Below, piece after piece: positions 9,271-17,040 of a DNA stretch of 64,000 nucleotides. The notes under the pieces are model-generated. The model had not been told where the DNA came from. It worked only from the letters and a program-made list of their open reading frames with translations, and made no database searches. Positions within the stretch are counted from its first letter, which is position 1, and each line of letters begins with the position of its first letter. The DNA is from Oceanococcus sp041619555 (GTDB taxonomy: Bacteria > Pseudomonadota > Gammaproteobacteria > Nevskiales > Oceanococcaceae), in assembly GCA_041619555.1 (NCBI GenBank), contig JBFKDQ010000010.1, forward strand, positions 1-64,000, in the 5' to 3' direction. The translations under genes and the position numbers were made by a program.

Positions 9271-9285
9271 GCAAGCTGCGTGCCA
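9271..9285 (-). promoter_or_regulatory. Sigma-54 (RpoN) -24/-12 promoter of the flgB operon
   Basis: On the minus strand the sequence reads TGGCAC-GCAGC-TTGC, an exact match to the RpoN consensus core with the required 5-nt spacer between the hexamer and TTGC. It lies 36-50 nt upstream of the flgB ATG. RpoN control of rod/hook operons is established in Pseudomonas and Vibrio, usually with an FleQ/FlrC-type activator. No activator gene lies in this window. Confidence 0.85.
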
Positions 9286-9349
9286 CGGATCGGGGTGTCG
9301 CGATTTTGACGTTTCTCTGGCGACCGGACGGGCCAGGCGACAACCGGAC

Positions 9350-10291
9350 TCAGGCCGCCTGGATCACCGATTCTTCGGCCATTCGACCAACCTGGTCCAG
9401 CACATGAGAGGCCAGTTCATCGGCATTGAATTTCGGGATGAAGCAATCGGCCCCGACCTGTTCGACCAGACTGTGATTGAACACTCCCGACAGCGAGGTG
9501 TGCAGCACCACATACAGACTGGCGAAGCGCGAATCCTTGCGAATTTCGGTGGTCAGGGTATAGCCATCCATGCCGGGCATTTCGACATCGGAGATGAGCA
9601 TCAGCAACTGCTCCTCGATCGGTCCCCGTTCGCTCAGCGAGCCCAGCATGCGCAGGGCTTCCAGCCCGTCATTCACCAGGATGCACTCAAGCCCCAGGGT
9701 CTCCAAAGTCCGCGCGATCTGCGAACGGGCGACGCGGGAATCGTCGGCCACCAGAATCTTGCGCCCGGCCAGGACCTGGTTCCAGGCTGCCGAACCCCGC
9801 AACGCCGTAGCCTTCTGTTCGCCGATCACTTCCGCCAGAATTCTCTCCACATCGACGATTTCGACCAGTTGATCGCCGCGCCGGGTCACCGCGGTCAGAT
9901 AACTGTCGGGCTCGCCAACGCGCGGCGGCGGATGCACATCGGCCACATCTACATTGATGATGCGGTCGACCGACTGCACCGCAAAGCCCTGCACCGTACG
10001 ATTGAATTCGGTCACGATTACATAGGCGGGGTTCTGCAGGGGCGGCCCGAGAATTGAACGGGAAAGATCCAGCACCGGAATGTTGCGCTGGCGAAGACGC
10101 GCCACCCCCATCACCTGGGCGTTGGAGCCGGGCACCGCGACCAGCGGCGGCAGCTGCACCACTTCCTGCACCTTGAATACATTGATCCCGTGCAGTTGCC
10201 CGGGATTGACCCGGAATAGCAGCAAGGCCAGGCGATTATGGCCGGCAAGTCGGGTACTGTCGTTGATGTTGGCAAACAGATTTCTGCTCAT
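9350..10291 (-). CDS. cheV: Chemotaxis coupling/response-regulator protein CheV
   Basis: CheV couples chemoreceptors to the CheA kinase and is tuned by phosphorylation. The 313-residue protein has an N-terminal CheW-like domain (about residues 10-160; LLLFRVNPGQLHGINVFKVQ) and a C-terminal receiver domain (about 175-310). The receiver retains the acidic pair ADDS, the phospho-acceptor Asp in LISDVEMPGMDG and a Lys in FIPKFNAD. Start MSRNLFANI at 10291 aligns with other CheV N-termini; the longer reading to 10519 does not. It is divergent from flgA, an arrangement also seen in Pseudomonas. No good ribosome-binding site precedes the ATG. Confidence 0.93.
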   Translation of the reverse strand: MSRNLFANINDSTRLAGHNRLALLLFRVNPGQLHGINVFKVQEVVQLPPLVAVPGSNAQVMGVARLRQRNIPVLDLSRSILGPPLQNPAYVIVTEFNRTVQGFAVQSVDRIINVDVADVHPPPRVGEPDSYLTAVTRRGDQLVEIVDVERILAEVIGEQKATALRGSAAWNQVLAGRKILVADDSRVARSQIARTLETLGLECILVNDGLEALRMLGSLSERGPIEEQLLMLISDVEMPGMDGYTLTTEIRKDSRFASLYVVLHTSLSGVFNHSLVEQVGADCFIPKFNADELASHVLDQVGRMAEESVIQAA

Positions 10292-10298
10292 GCGTTCG

Positions 10299-10325
10299 TC
10301 ATCGGCCTGGACCGGTCCGAGCTTA
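10299..10325 (-). promoter_or_regulatory. Possible sigma-28 (FliA) promoter of cheV
   Basis: Minus-strand TAAG (10325-10322), a 15-nt spacer and GCCGATGA (10306-10299) match the FliA pattern TAAA-N15-GCCGATAA at 10 of 12 positions. The predicted transcription start would fall almost on the cheV ATG, implying a very short or absent leader. This is a weak call. Confidence 0.35.
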
Positions 10326-10386
10326 AGCCTCGCAGGGCAAAGAATATGTGAATGCCGTTGCGGCGGAATTCCAGCAGATGGGCGCA

Positions 10387-10402
10387 TGGCCCGCCACTTG
10401 CA
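10387..10402 (+). promoter_or_regulatory. Possible sigma-54-like promoter of flgA
   Basis: TGGCCC-GCCAC-TTGC matches the RpoN -24/-12 pattern except for C in place of A in the first hexamer, with correct spacing. The site ends only 12 nt before the chosen flgA start, so the transcript would be nearly leaderless. It may be coincidental. Confidence 0.35.
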
Positions 10403-10413
10403 GGGCGTCGGCC

Positions 10414-11157
10414 ATGGACACGCAGCAACGCATTGACAAGCTGTTTCACTGGGCCGCCATCGCCGCCTGGCTGATGTTTGTACTGACCCTGATGACCGAT
10501 CTGGCCCATGCCCAGGCACCGGCGGATGAGCCGCACCTCACCAGTCCCTGGGAATCCCGTGCGCACATTGAACAGGTCGCCAGCGATTACGCTGTGCAGC
10601 AGGCCGGAGGCGGCCGCGTCAGCGTGCGGGCCCAGCTGCCGGACCGCCGCCTGCGCCTACCCCGCTGCCCCGAGCCGCTGCAGGCGCAGGGCCTGACCCG
10701 AGGTCAGCGCCTGCAGGTGCAGGTCAGTTGTACGGGCCGATGGAAACTCTATGTTCCGGTCACCATGCAACAGGAAAAACAGCTCATCGTTGCGCGCCGC
10801 AGCCTGCAGACTGACGCGATTGTTGCCGCCGCCGACCTGGACCGCGAATGGCGCGCCCTCAAAGGCAGCGGTTATGGTCACTTCGAGTCGGTCGAGGCCG
10901 TCATTGGCCGCCGCGTGGCCCGCCCGATCATGGCCGGCCAGATCATCACTCCGGGCCAGCTGCGCCAGGCCTTCAGCGTGCACAAGGGCGATCTGGTGAC
11001 CCTGGTGTCCCGCATTGGAAATGTGGAAATACGCGGCCGAGGCCGGGCCGAGAACGATGCGCTGGAAAATACCCGGGTCAGGGTGCGGAATCTTTCTTCG
11101 GGCCGCCTGGTCGAAGGCTATGTCCGCGCCGATGGTCTGGTCGAGATCCGCGGGTGA
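10414..11157 (+). CDS. flgA: Flagellar P-ring assembly chaperone FlgA
   Basis: FlgA is the periplasmic chaperone for FlgI. From the ATG at 10414 the product is 247 residues: a signal-peptide region (hydrophobic AAIAAWLMFVLTLMTDLAHA), then a SAF-type C-terminal region with YGHFESVEAVIGRRVARPI, AGQIITPGQLR and VRVRNLSSGRLVEGYVRADG, the last being highly characteristic. An in-frame reading back to 10348 exists but begins before any signal-like sequence. It is divergent from cheV and followed by flgM after 118 nt. Confidence 0.93.
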   Translation: MDTQQRIDKLFHWAAIAAWLMFVLTLMTDLAHAQAPADEPHLTSPWESRAHIEQVASDYAVQQAGGGRVSVRAQLPDRRLRLPRCPEPLQAQGLTRGQRLQVQVSCTGRWKLYVPVTMQQEKQLIVARRSLQTDAIVAAADLDREWRALKGSGYGHFESVEAVIGRRVARPIMAGQIITPGQLRQAFSVHKGDLVTLVSRIGNVEIRGRGRAENDALENTRVRVRNLSSGRLVEGYVRADGLVEIRG

Positions 11158-11215
11158 GCAGGGGCTGCACCGGAACCCCCACGGCGCAACGTCAGACGAT
11201 CTTTCGTCGCCGCCC

Positions 11216-11242
11216 TAAAGTTGCGGCGCGCATGGCCGATAC
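11216..11242 (+). promoter_or_regulatory. Sigma-28 (FliA) promoter of flgMN
   Basis: TAAAGTTG, an 11-nt spacer and GCCGATAC reproduce the FliA consensus TAAAGTTT-N11-GCCGATAA with only the last base of each block differing. It lies 34-60 nt upstream of the flgM start. FlgM is the anti-sigma factor of FliA, so this is the classic negative feedback loop. flgA read-through probably supplies early expression. Confidence 0.88.
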
Positions 11243-11275
11243 CCCATACACCCCCGCTCTCAGGAGCGCAGACTG

Positions 11276-11596
11276 ATGACGATGAACACAAGGATTGAGC
11301 AGAACAACGGCCTGCCGCAGATCAGCAAACGCACGGTCAGCGAGACTCGCAGTAGTAGCAGCGCGCCTGCGTCAGGCGGCGCGAGCACCGCTGCCGCCGG
11401 CGACAAGCTGAGCCTGAGCGCCCAGGCCGATCGCCTGAGCACGCTGACCCGTATCGCCGCCGCCAGCCCGGACATCGATACGGCCAAAGTAGAGGCCTTG
11501 CGCGCGCAGATTGCCGAAGGAAACTACGAGATCGATGCCGATCGGCTGGCCAGCAGCATGCTCCAGGCCGACCGGCAACTCGGACGCCAGAAATGA
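11276..11596 (+). CDS. flgM: Anti-sigma-28 factor FlgM
   Basis: FlgM binds FliA and blocks late flagellar genes until it is exported through the finished hook. The 106-residue product has a low-complexity Ser/Ala-rich N-terminus and the conserved C-terminal FliA-binding part: DKLSLSAQADRLSTL, then KVEALRAQIAEGNYEIDADR and LASSML. AGGAG lies 9 nt before the ATG at 11276; a second ATG two codons later is too far from it. The stop overlaps the flgN start (ATGA). Confidence 0.94.
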   Translation: MTMNTRIEQNNGLPQISKRTVSETRSSSSAPASGGASTAAAGDKLSLSAQADRLSTLTRIAAASPDIDTAKVEALRAQIAEGNYEIDADRLASSMLQADRQLGRQK

Positions 11597-12024
11597 GTGA
11601 CGGCGTCGAACTGCACCAGGCCCTGGAACAGCAGCAGGTCCGCGCCGACCGTCTGCTCGACGTGCTGGACCGGGAGACCGGCCTGATCATGAAGGGCGAG
11701 GTAGACGAACTGGCGCAGTTGATCAAACTCAAGCAACAGCGCTGCTCGGACATGGAGGAACTGGGTCAGCTCCTGCAGGGCTGGCTCGCCGGTCTGTCCC
11801 TGGAGCGCTGGCTGGCCAGACAGGATGGCGAGGCCCGGGCTCAGTGGCAACGGCTGGAAGAACGCTTGCGTGAATGCCAGCGCAAGAATGACGCAAACGG
11901 TCTGCTGATCGGCCGGCGGCAGGCGGAAATCGAACAGAAACTCAAGCCCCTCGACACATCGACCTACGCCGCCAGCGGCCGGAATGAAGCCCTGAGCGAC
12001 GCGACATTGGGCTATCGTGCCTGA
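11593..12024 (+). CDS. flgN: Flagellar export chaperone FlgN
   Basis: FlgN is the cytoplasmic chaperone for FlgK and FlgL. The 143-residue, largely helical protein has LLDVLDRETGLIMKGEVDEL, KLKQQRCSDMEEL and the C-terminal DTSTYAASGRNEA region seen in FlgN_like proteins. Its start overlaps flgM by 4 nt, and the flgMN pairing supports the call. It probably shares the sigma-28 promoter at 11216-11242. A small hairpin (12072-12087, AGCCCC/GGGGCT) follows but lacks a U tract. Confidence 0.9.
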   Translation: MSDGVELHQALEQQQVRADRLLDVLDRETGLIMKGEVDELAQLIKLKQQRCSDMEELGQLLQGWLAGLSLERWLARQDGEARAQWQRLEERLRECQRKNDANGLLIGRRQAEIEQKLKPLDTSTYAASGRNEALSDATLGYRA

Positions 12025-12086
12025 AGCCCCGAGGGCGGGAATCCCTGCTCACCTCAACGGCTGATGTCCAAAGCCCCTCGCGGGGC

Positions 12087-12326
12087 TCAGACGCCGGCCT
12101 GACTCAGCGCGAACTTCACCACCAGCACCAGCAAGCCGATCAGCCCCGAGGTCAACAGCAGTCCCATGACGATGAATGGCAGGGGGCGGCCGTGGCGGAA
12201 ATCACGCTCGCGATTGGCCCGATTCTGGACACCGAAAAATGCCGCCAGCACGCTGAGTGCGGTCTGCCACATCGAGGGCGATTTGCCCTGCGTCTGGCTC
12301 GGGTCGAGGTTCGAATCCGAAGTCAT
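12087..12326 (-). CDS. DUF2970 family small membrane protein
   Basis: A 79-residue protein with WQTALSVLAAFFGVQNRANR followed by RDFRHGRPLPFIVMGLLLTS and one C-terminal membrane helix. This matches the small DUF2970 family, common in gamma- and betaproteobacteria and of unknown function. The ATG at 12326 (MTSDSNLDP) was chosen; the only longer start is a TTG at 12341 that runs into the upstream terminator. It lies convergent to flgN, and the terminator at 12340-12371 separates it from the DUF2505 gene. Confidence 0.75.
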   Translation of the reverse strand: MTSDSNLDPSQTQGKSPSMWQTALSVLAAFFGVQNRANRERDFRHGRPLPFIVMGLLLTSGLIGLLVLVVKFALSQAGV

Positions 12327-12339
12327 CTGATCTGCCTGC

Positions 12340-12371
12340 AAAAAAACCGCGTGGTCTGGAAGACCACACGG
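12340..12371 (-). terminator. Rho-independent terminator after the DUF2505 gene
   Basis: Minus-strand CCGTGTGGTCT, a 3-nt loop and AGACCACGCGG form an 11-bp stem with one G-U pair, followed by seven T residues. It lies just downstream of the gene ending at 12419 and ends the DUF1329/DUF2505 transcript. Confidence 0.9.
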
Positions 12372-12418
12372 CGTGTAGTGTACTGCCCCGCAAGCGACGC
12401 CGTCACCGGCCCATGCGG

Positions 12419-12907
12419 CTAGCTGTAGTCGGCCAGAATCCTGTTGCTGACTTCCATGTCGCCAGGCGACTTGGCGAGGATGTCATCGGCGACCAGTTTC
12501 GCAACCTTGCCGCCAATCAGCGGGATCTTGCACTCGATGGTCCAGTGCACATGGTTCTCCGCCCCCTCGCCCCCCTGCTTCAGGGCCATGTCGGCGAAAA
12601 TATGCACCGGTGCACCATGCAGTTCGATGCTCAATCTGCCCGTACGCGTTCGCAGATCCCAGGTATCTTCCTGCACCACGTTCATGGTTTCGCCAAGAAA
12701 TTTCTTGGCAAAGCCGGGTATCGGGACATTGGAGGGCATGGTGAGCTTGCAGCGGATCCGGAAACGCTCATCGCTGCGCTCATGCTCCAGCACCTCATAG
12801 GCGATCGTGGTTTCCGCGTACTTGCGTTCGAAATACTCACGGTCGGCGAACATCGCCATCACCGTATCGGCATCTTTGTTGTAGCGGTAAATTTCTTCAA
12901 ATTTCAT
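12419..12907 (-). CDS. DUF2505 family protein (START/polyketide-cyclase-like fold)
   Basis: The 162-residue protein contains FEEIYRYNKDADTVMAMFAD at the N-terminus and NVVQEDTWDL in the middle, matching DUF2505, a family with a predicted SRPBCC/START-like lipid-binding fold. No signal peptide is visible, so it is likely cytoplasmic. It starts 25 nt after the DUF1329 gene and is followed by a strong terminator, so the two are probably cotranscribed. A lipid-binding fold next to LolA-fold proteins may be meaningful, but no function is demonstrated. Confidence 0.72.
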   Translation of the reverse strand: MKFEEIYRYNKDADTVMAMFADREYFERKYAETTIAYEVLEHERSDERFRIRCKLTMPSNVPIPGFAKKFLGETMNVVQEDTWDLRTRTGRLSIELHGAPVHIFADMALKQGGEGAENHVHWTIECKIPLIGGKVAKLVADDILAKSPGDMEVSNRILADYS

Positions 12908-12932
12908 GCAGTTTCCCTGGCTCGTGCCGCGC

Positions 12933-14291
12933 TTATCGCATTGCCTTCTTACGCAGGCTGCGCGGCGTGAAGTACTGATCGTCGTAGGTCACGGAGAAGT
13001 CGTTCGGCTTGTCCTCATTCGCCAGCGCAGTCATGAAATACCGCCCGGACTGGAAGTCGTAAATGATTTCCGGGGTGCCGCCAACCGCCTGCGCGTTCTG
13101 GGCGAACACCTGATGGGCTTCCTGGAACTTGTACAGGCCACCGCGGCGGTCATAGCAATCCACGGTATTGACCGCCCAGGAATCCTCTTCGACATAGAAG
13201 GTTCGGCGGCCGAAGGTGTGGCTGGTGCCTTCACGCAGAGTGGCATCCACCACCCAGACCCGGCGCAGTTCATAACGCGGATAGGCCTGGTTGAGATGAC
13301 GAGCCTGAATCATTTCCTCGTAGCTCAGTTTGGGATCTGCCATGCGGTAGGCATTGTAAGGCACGTACATTTCCTTCTTGCCCACCAGTTTCCAGCGGTA
13401 GCGATCCATCGCCCCGTTGAACATGTCCACCTGGTCATTGAACTGATTGCCGTCGGTTCCTTCATAAGGGTTGTCATAGGACACGTTGGGCGCACGGCGT
13501 ACACGCCGCAGACCAGGGTTGTACAGCCAGGCGTTGCGGATCTGTTCGGTCTGGTCCGAGGTTTCATGCACCAGCAGAAGCTGGCCGGCATTTCTGGGCG
13601 GAGCCAGGATTTCGGACAGGTACAGCAGGAGCAGATCCTCGGACTTGCCGTCGTGATCCGTGTTGGTATAGGTGAACTTGACGTCTTCAATCAGCTTGGA
13701 AATCTGGTATCCACCGTCGGGCTGAACGATGGCCTGATTGTTGTAGCGTCGCACCGAATACCCACGCCAGCGGGTCTTGTGGTTCCAGATCACCTCGGCC
13801 GCACTGCCGGGAATCGGAAACGGGATGCCGTGCACCGCACCCTTCACCGCATCGGTGCCGATCAGCACGGTTCGGGTCGCATTGCGGCGGGTCGCGTCGA
13901 GAATATGCTGCGGCCAGGACACGGTGCGATGAGACTTGTACACGTCCATCCGGTAAGTGTCGGGGAACCGCCGCAGCAATTCCTGGTGGCCGGCGGTCAG
14001 CTGCTCCTGAAATTCCGCCATGTTCGCCATCGTGATGGTGAACAGGGGCTTCTCGCCCTGGATTTGCGGGTTGCTGGGATATTCACCGGCAATCTCGCCC
14101 CGGCGTGGCAGCCCACCGGTATATTCGGGCAAGGCCCCGTCCGCGGTTCCGGCCTTTTCGGCCCCGAACAGCGTCAGATCCTGACCCAGTCTTGCCGCCT
14201 CCTCGTTCGTGACCTTGGCCAGTGCCGGGCATGCCAACCCCAGGCTTGCCAGCATGGCAAAACCTACCCCTGTGCGGCTTACGCGATTCAA
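12933..14291 (-). CDS. Secreted DUF1329 protein (LolA-fold outer-membrane-associated)
   Basis: A 452-residue exported DUF1329 protein. It carries a signal peptide (GVGFAMLASLGLACPALA) and family motifs DGALPEYTGGLP, PGSAAEVIWNHKTRWRGYS, NAGQLLLVHETSDQ, YDNPYEGTDGNQFNDQVDMF and RYRWKLVGKKEMYVPYNAYR. DUF1329 proteins are placed in the LolA/LolB-like fold group and often accompany MMPL/RND exporters; their cargo is unknown. The start is inferred as TTG at 14291, preceded by GGGGAGAAG about 6 nt upstream; the TTG at 14306 lacks such a site. It is a paralogue of the C-terminal half of the neighbouring 850-residue fusion. Confidence 0.85.
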   Translation of the reverse strand: MNRVSRTGVGFAMLASLGLACPALAKVTNEEAARLGQDLTLFGAEKAGTADGALPEYTGGLPRRGEIAGEYPSNPQIQGEKPLFTITMANMAEFQEQLTAGHQELLRRFPDTYRMDVYKSHRTVSWPQHILDATRRNATRTVLIGTDAVKGAVHGIPFPIPGSAAEVIWNHKTRWRGYSVRRYNNQAIVQPDGGYQISKLIEDVKFTYTNTDHDGKSEDLLLLYLSEILAPPRNAGQLLLVHETSDQTEQIRNAWLYNPGLRRVRRAPNVSYDNPYEGTDGNQFNDQVDMFNGAMDRYRWKLVGKKEMYVPYNAYRMADPKLSYEEMIQARHLNQAYPRYELRRVWVVDATLREGTSHTFGRRTFYVEEDSWAVNTVDCYDRRGGLYKFQEAHQVFAQNAQAVGGTPEIIYDFQSGRYFMTALANEDKPNDFSVTYDDQYFTPRSLRKKAMR

Positions 14292-14479
14292 GTGACTTCT
14301 CCCCAAAAGTTGATCGAACGAACGGCTTTGCCCAGCAAGATCGAATAATTATCCGCAAAGAGTAGCCGCTGGCGCGGCAAAATCAAATCCCTGGCCACCG
14401 GTTCGCCTCTTGCGCTCACCAGCGCAGGCCGGGCCGGCAAGGCCCGCGGGCCACGGTGCGTCCCGCCAGCCCCTCAAAA

Positions 14480-17032
14480 TCATCGGCTGTACTTTGCCTT
14501 GACCGTCGCCGGGCGGAAGTCTCGCGCCTGCGGCGGCGGCGCATCGCGCTGCGGCCAGCGGTCATCGTTGGTCAGCCGGTTGATGAAATAACGCCCATCC
14601 TTGAGATCATAGGTCACCACCGGCATCGCGTTCGACCACAGCTGACCGTAATCCTGCAGCAGATGACCTTCCTGGAAACGCCACAGAGCGCCCTTGCGAT
14701 CGTAGTTCTCCACCAGCACCACATTCCAGGTGTCCTCGTCCAGATAAAAACGGCGGGCGCCGAAACTGTGGCGCTTTCCGCCTCTTTCGTTGGCCTCGAT
14801 GAGCCAGACCCGATGCAGTTCATAGCGCGCCCGATCCGGCTTCATGAAACCGGCCTGCAGCAAATCCTCGTTCGCCACCTGGGCGTCATTCAGACGGTAG
14901 GCGTTGTAGGGCAGCAGCACCTCGCGCTTGCCGAGAATTTTCCAGTCGTAACGGTCGAAAGCACCGTTGTACATGTCGATCATGTCAACGAACGCGATGC
15001 CACCGGATCCCGGAAACGGATTGTCATAGCCCACCGGCGGAATCCGGAACATCTTGCTGATGCCCTTGGGGATGACCCAGATCGAGCGTTCGCGCTCGAG
15101 CACATTGGCCGACTCATGCACCAGCGCGGTGAATCCCAGGTCACCGCTATTGGTGGCGAAATGGGTCAGGTAGTACAGCAGGATATTCTCCTTGCTCAGA
15201 TCAGACGGCGACTGGATGTTCGCATACAGATAGAGCGCCTGCTCGGTCTGCAGGTACTGCTCGCTGTAGGTGCCATTGGCCAGCACCAGCACCTGGCGAC
15301 TGCGTAACTCGGCGGCATCGCCGCGATAGCGCACGCGGTGATTCCACATGGCCTCCACACCATTGCTCGGGCTGACGAAGGGAAATCCCAGCTTCGCGCC
15401 GGTCAAGGCATCGGACCCCAGCAGTTTGGCCCGCCCGCGGTTGGCCTGGCTCGCATCATAGATGGCCTGCGGATAGGCCCCGCTGCGCCGGCTTGGATAA
15501 ACCGGTATGCGGTAGTCGGGATAACGCTCGAGCAGCGCCCGGTGCCCCAGGCTCAGGTCGGCTTGGTGCTCGCGCAGGTTCTGCGCGGTGATCACGTACT
15601 CCGGCTGATCCGTTGCAAACGGATCCAGCAAGCGCGAACCGGGGGCATAGCCCGGCGGCCAGTCCTTTTCGCTCAGACCGCCGGTCCAGGCCGGAATCCG
15701 GCCGTCTTCCGTGCCGGCGGTCTGCGCGCCCACCGGGGTGAACTCCGGCCCCTTCGCAGCGCCGGATGCGGCATTCAAACGCACCTTGCGACCCTGAAAA
15801 CGACCGCTGATGTCCGCCGACTCCGGCCGCACCGCGGCCATGCGGATGGCCTCTTCGCGCGCCAGACCGCTGTCGAGATAGCTGATCCACTGGCGCGCCT
15901 CGCTGCGATTGCGCGGCGACTCGGCGGCCTCCGAGAAGGCCGCTCTGGCACCGGCAAAATCCTGCTGCTGATACAGGGCGGCGCCGAGCAACATCTGCGC
16001 CGCCGCCTGCTGCTTTCCCGCCCCCCGGTCGAGGGCGCGCCGCAGGGAACGGGCCGCGGAATCCCAGTCCCCGCGATCGAACTGCAGCTGTCCGAGCTGC
16101 AGATGCAGGACCGACTTGCCGCTAGCCGCTGCCGCATCCTGCAAGGCCGGAATGGCGAGCGCATACTCCCGCGCAGCCAGCCAGGCCGCGGCGAGCATTT
16201 CCAGGGTGTTGCTCTCAGGCGCCAGCAGCCCGGATTCCAGCCCATCCTGGATCAGCGATGCCGCCTCGAAGGGCACGCCATTGGCAAAGAACAGCTGGGC
16301 GAAACGCATGCGATCGTCCGCCGCCTCCAACAGGCCGAGACGAAAAGCCATGTCCATCGCCGCCAGCGCCGCCAGGGCGTCCTTGCGCGCGATGTGGTAA
16401 CTGCTGAGTTGCTGCCAGTAGGCCAACTGGGTCGGCGCCATCGCCAGGGCCGTATCGATATAGCCGACCGCCGCCTCCCAGCGCTGCAAGCCCGCCGCCG
16501 CCGCCGCGGCGAGCGCATACCAGTCGTGTTGCGGTTTACGGCTGGCCTTCAGGGCCCGTTCGATCAATGGCAGGGCTTCGCCATGGCGCCCGAGCTGGGC
16601 ATAGGCGCCCCCCAGGATCAGCAGCATTTCCGCGGCTGGCTCCTTCTCGCCGGCAAGAATCGGCGCGAGCTGCTCCACCACCGCAGCATAATCCTGCTGC
16701 CCCGCCAGCAGAACCGCCAGTTCTTTCTGCATCTCCCGCGCCGCATACACCGACAAGGCCTTGGTCGCCAGCGCCTGCTTGAGAAATCGGGCGGCGGCGC
16801 CCTCGTCGCCTTCGGCCAGGGCGCGCCCGGCCAGATCGCGCAGGATCATCGCCTTGGCATAGGGATTGTCCTCGGCGGCGGCCAACGCCTCTTCGGCATC
16901 GAATGCGCTGGCCTGATTGGCCTCGCCCTGCGAGACAATTCGCGCCTCGCTTTCGTACTGCTGCGCCCACAGCGACGGGTAGGTGCCCAGCAGCATGGCG
17001 CCGATCGCGATGTGGGTGATTCCGCGTGCCAT
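14480..17032 (-). CDS. TPR-DUF1329 fusion protein, periplasmic
   Basis: An 850-residue exported protein. Residues 1-23 look like a signal peptide (IAIGAMLLGTYPSLWA). Residues about 50-400 are TPR-like helical repeats (for example LLILGGAYAQLGRHGEALPL and MLLGAALYQQQDFAGARAAF). Residues about 430-850 are a full DUF1329 domain with DGRIPAWTGGL, NGVEAMWNHRVRYRGD, YDNPFPGSGGIAFVDMIDMY and RYDWKILGKREVLLPYNAYR. In TtpC-type TonB clusters the gene after tonB normally encodes a stand-alone TPR protein; here that TPR unit is fused to a LolA-fold domain. It starts 8 nt after the tonB stop. No frameshift or weak join is seen. Confidence 0.88.
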   Translation of the reverse strand: MARGITHIAIGAMLLGTYPSLWAQQYESEARIVSQGEANQASAFDAEEALAAAEDNPYAKAMILRDLAGRALAEGDEGAAARFLKQALATKALSVYAAREMQKELAVLLAGQQDYAAVVEQLAPILAGEKEPAAEMLLILGGAYAQLGRHGEALPLIERALKASRKPQHDWYALAAAAAAGLQRWEAAVGYIDTALAMAPTQLAYWQQLSSYHIARKDALAALAAMDMAFRLGLLEAADDRMRFAQLFFANGVPFEAASLIQDGLESGLLAPESNTLEMLAAAWLAAREYALAIPALQDAAAASGKSVLHLQLGQLQFDRGDWDSAARSLRRALDRGAGKQQAAAQMLLGAALYQQQDFAGARAAFSEAAESPRNRSEARQWISYLDSGLAREEAIRMAAVRPESADISGRFQGRKVRLNAASGAAKGPEFTPVGAQTAGTEDGRIPAWTGGLSEKDWPPGYAPGSRLLDPFATDQPEYVITAQNLREHQADLSLGHRALLERYPDYRIPVYPSRRSGAYPQAIYDASQANRGRAKLLGSDALTGAKLGFPFVSPSNGVEAMWNHRVRYRGDAAELRSRQVLVLANGTYSEQYLQTEQALYLYANIQSPSDLSKENILLYYLTHFATNSGDLGFTALVHESANVLERERSIWVIPKGISKMFRIPPVGYDNPFPGSGGIAFVDMIDMYNGAFDRYDWKILGKREVLLPYNAYRLNDAQVANEDLLQAGFMKPDRARYELHRVWLIEANERGGKRHSFGARRFYLDEDTWNVVLVENYDRKGALWRFQEGHLLQDYGQLWSNAMPVVTYDLKDGRYFINRLTNDDRWPQRDAPPPQARDFRPATVKAKYSR

Positions 17033-17040
17033 GCGCCCGG

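Noticed and set aside
12072..12087. Hairpin AGCCCC-TCGC-GGGGCT after flgN as a terminator
   Set aside because: Short stem with no T run, overlapping the end of the DUF2970 gene; kept only as a note.
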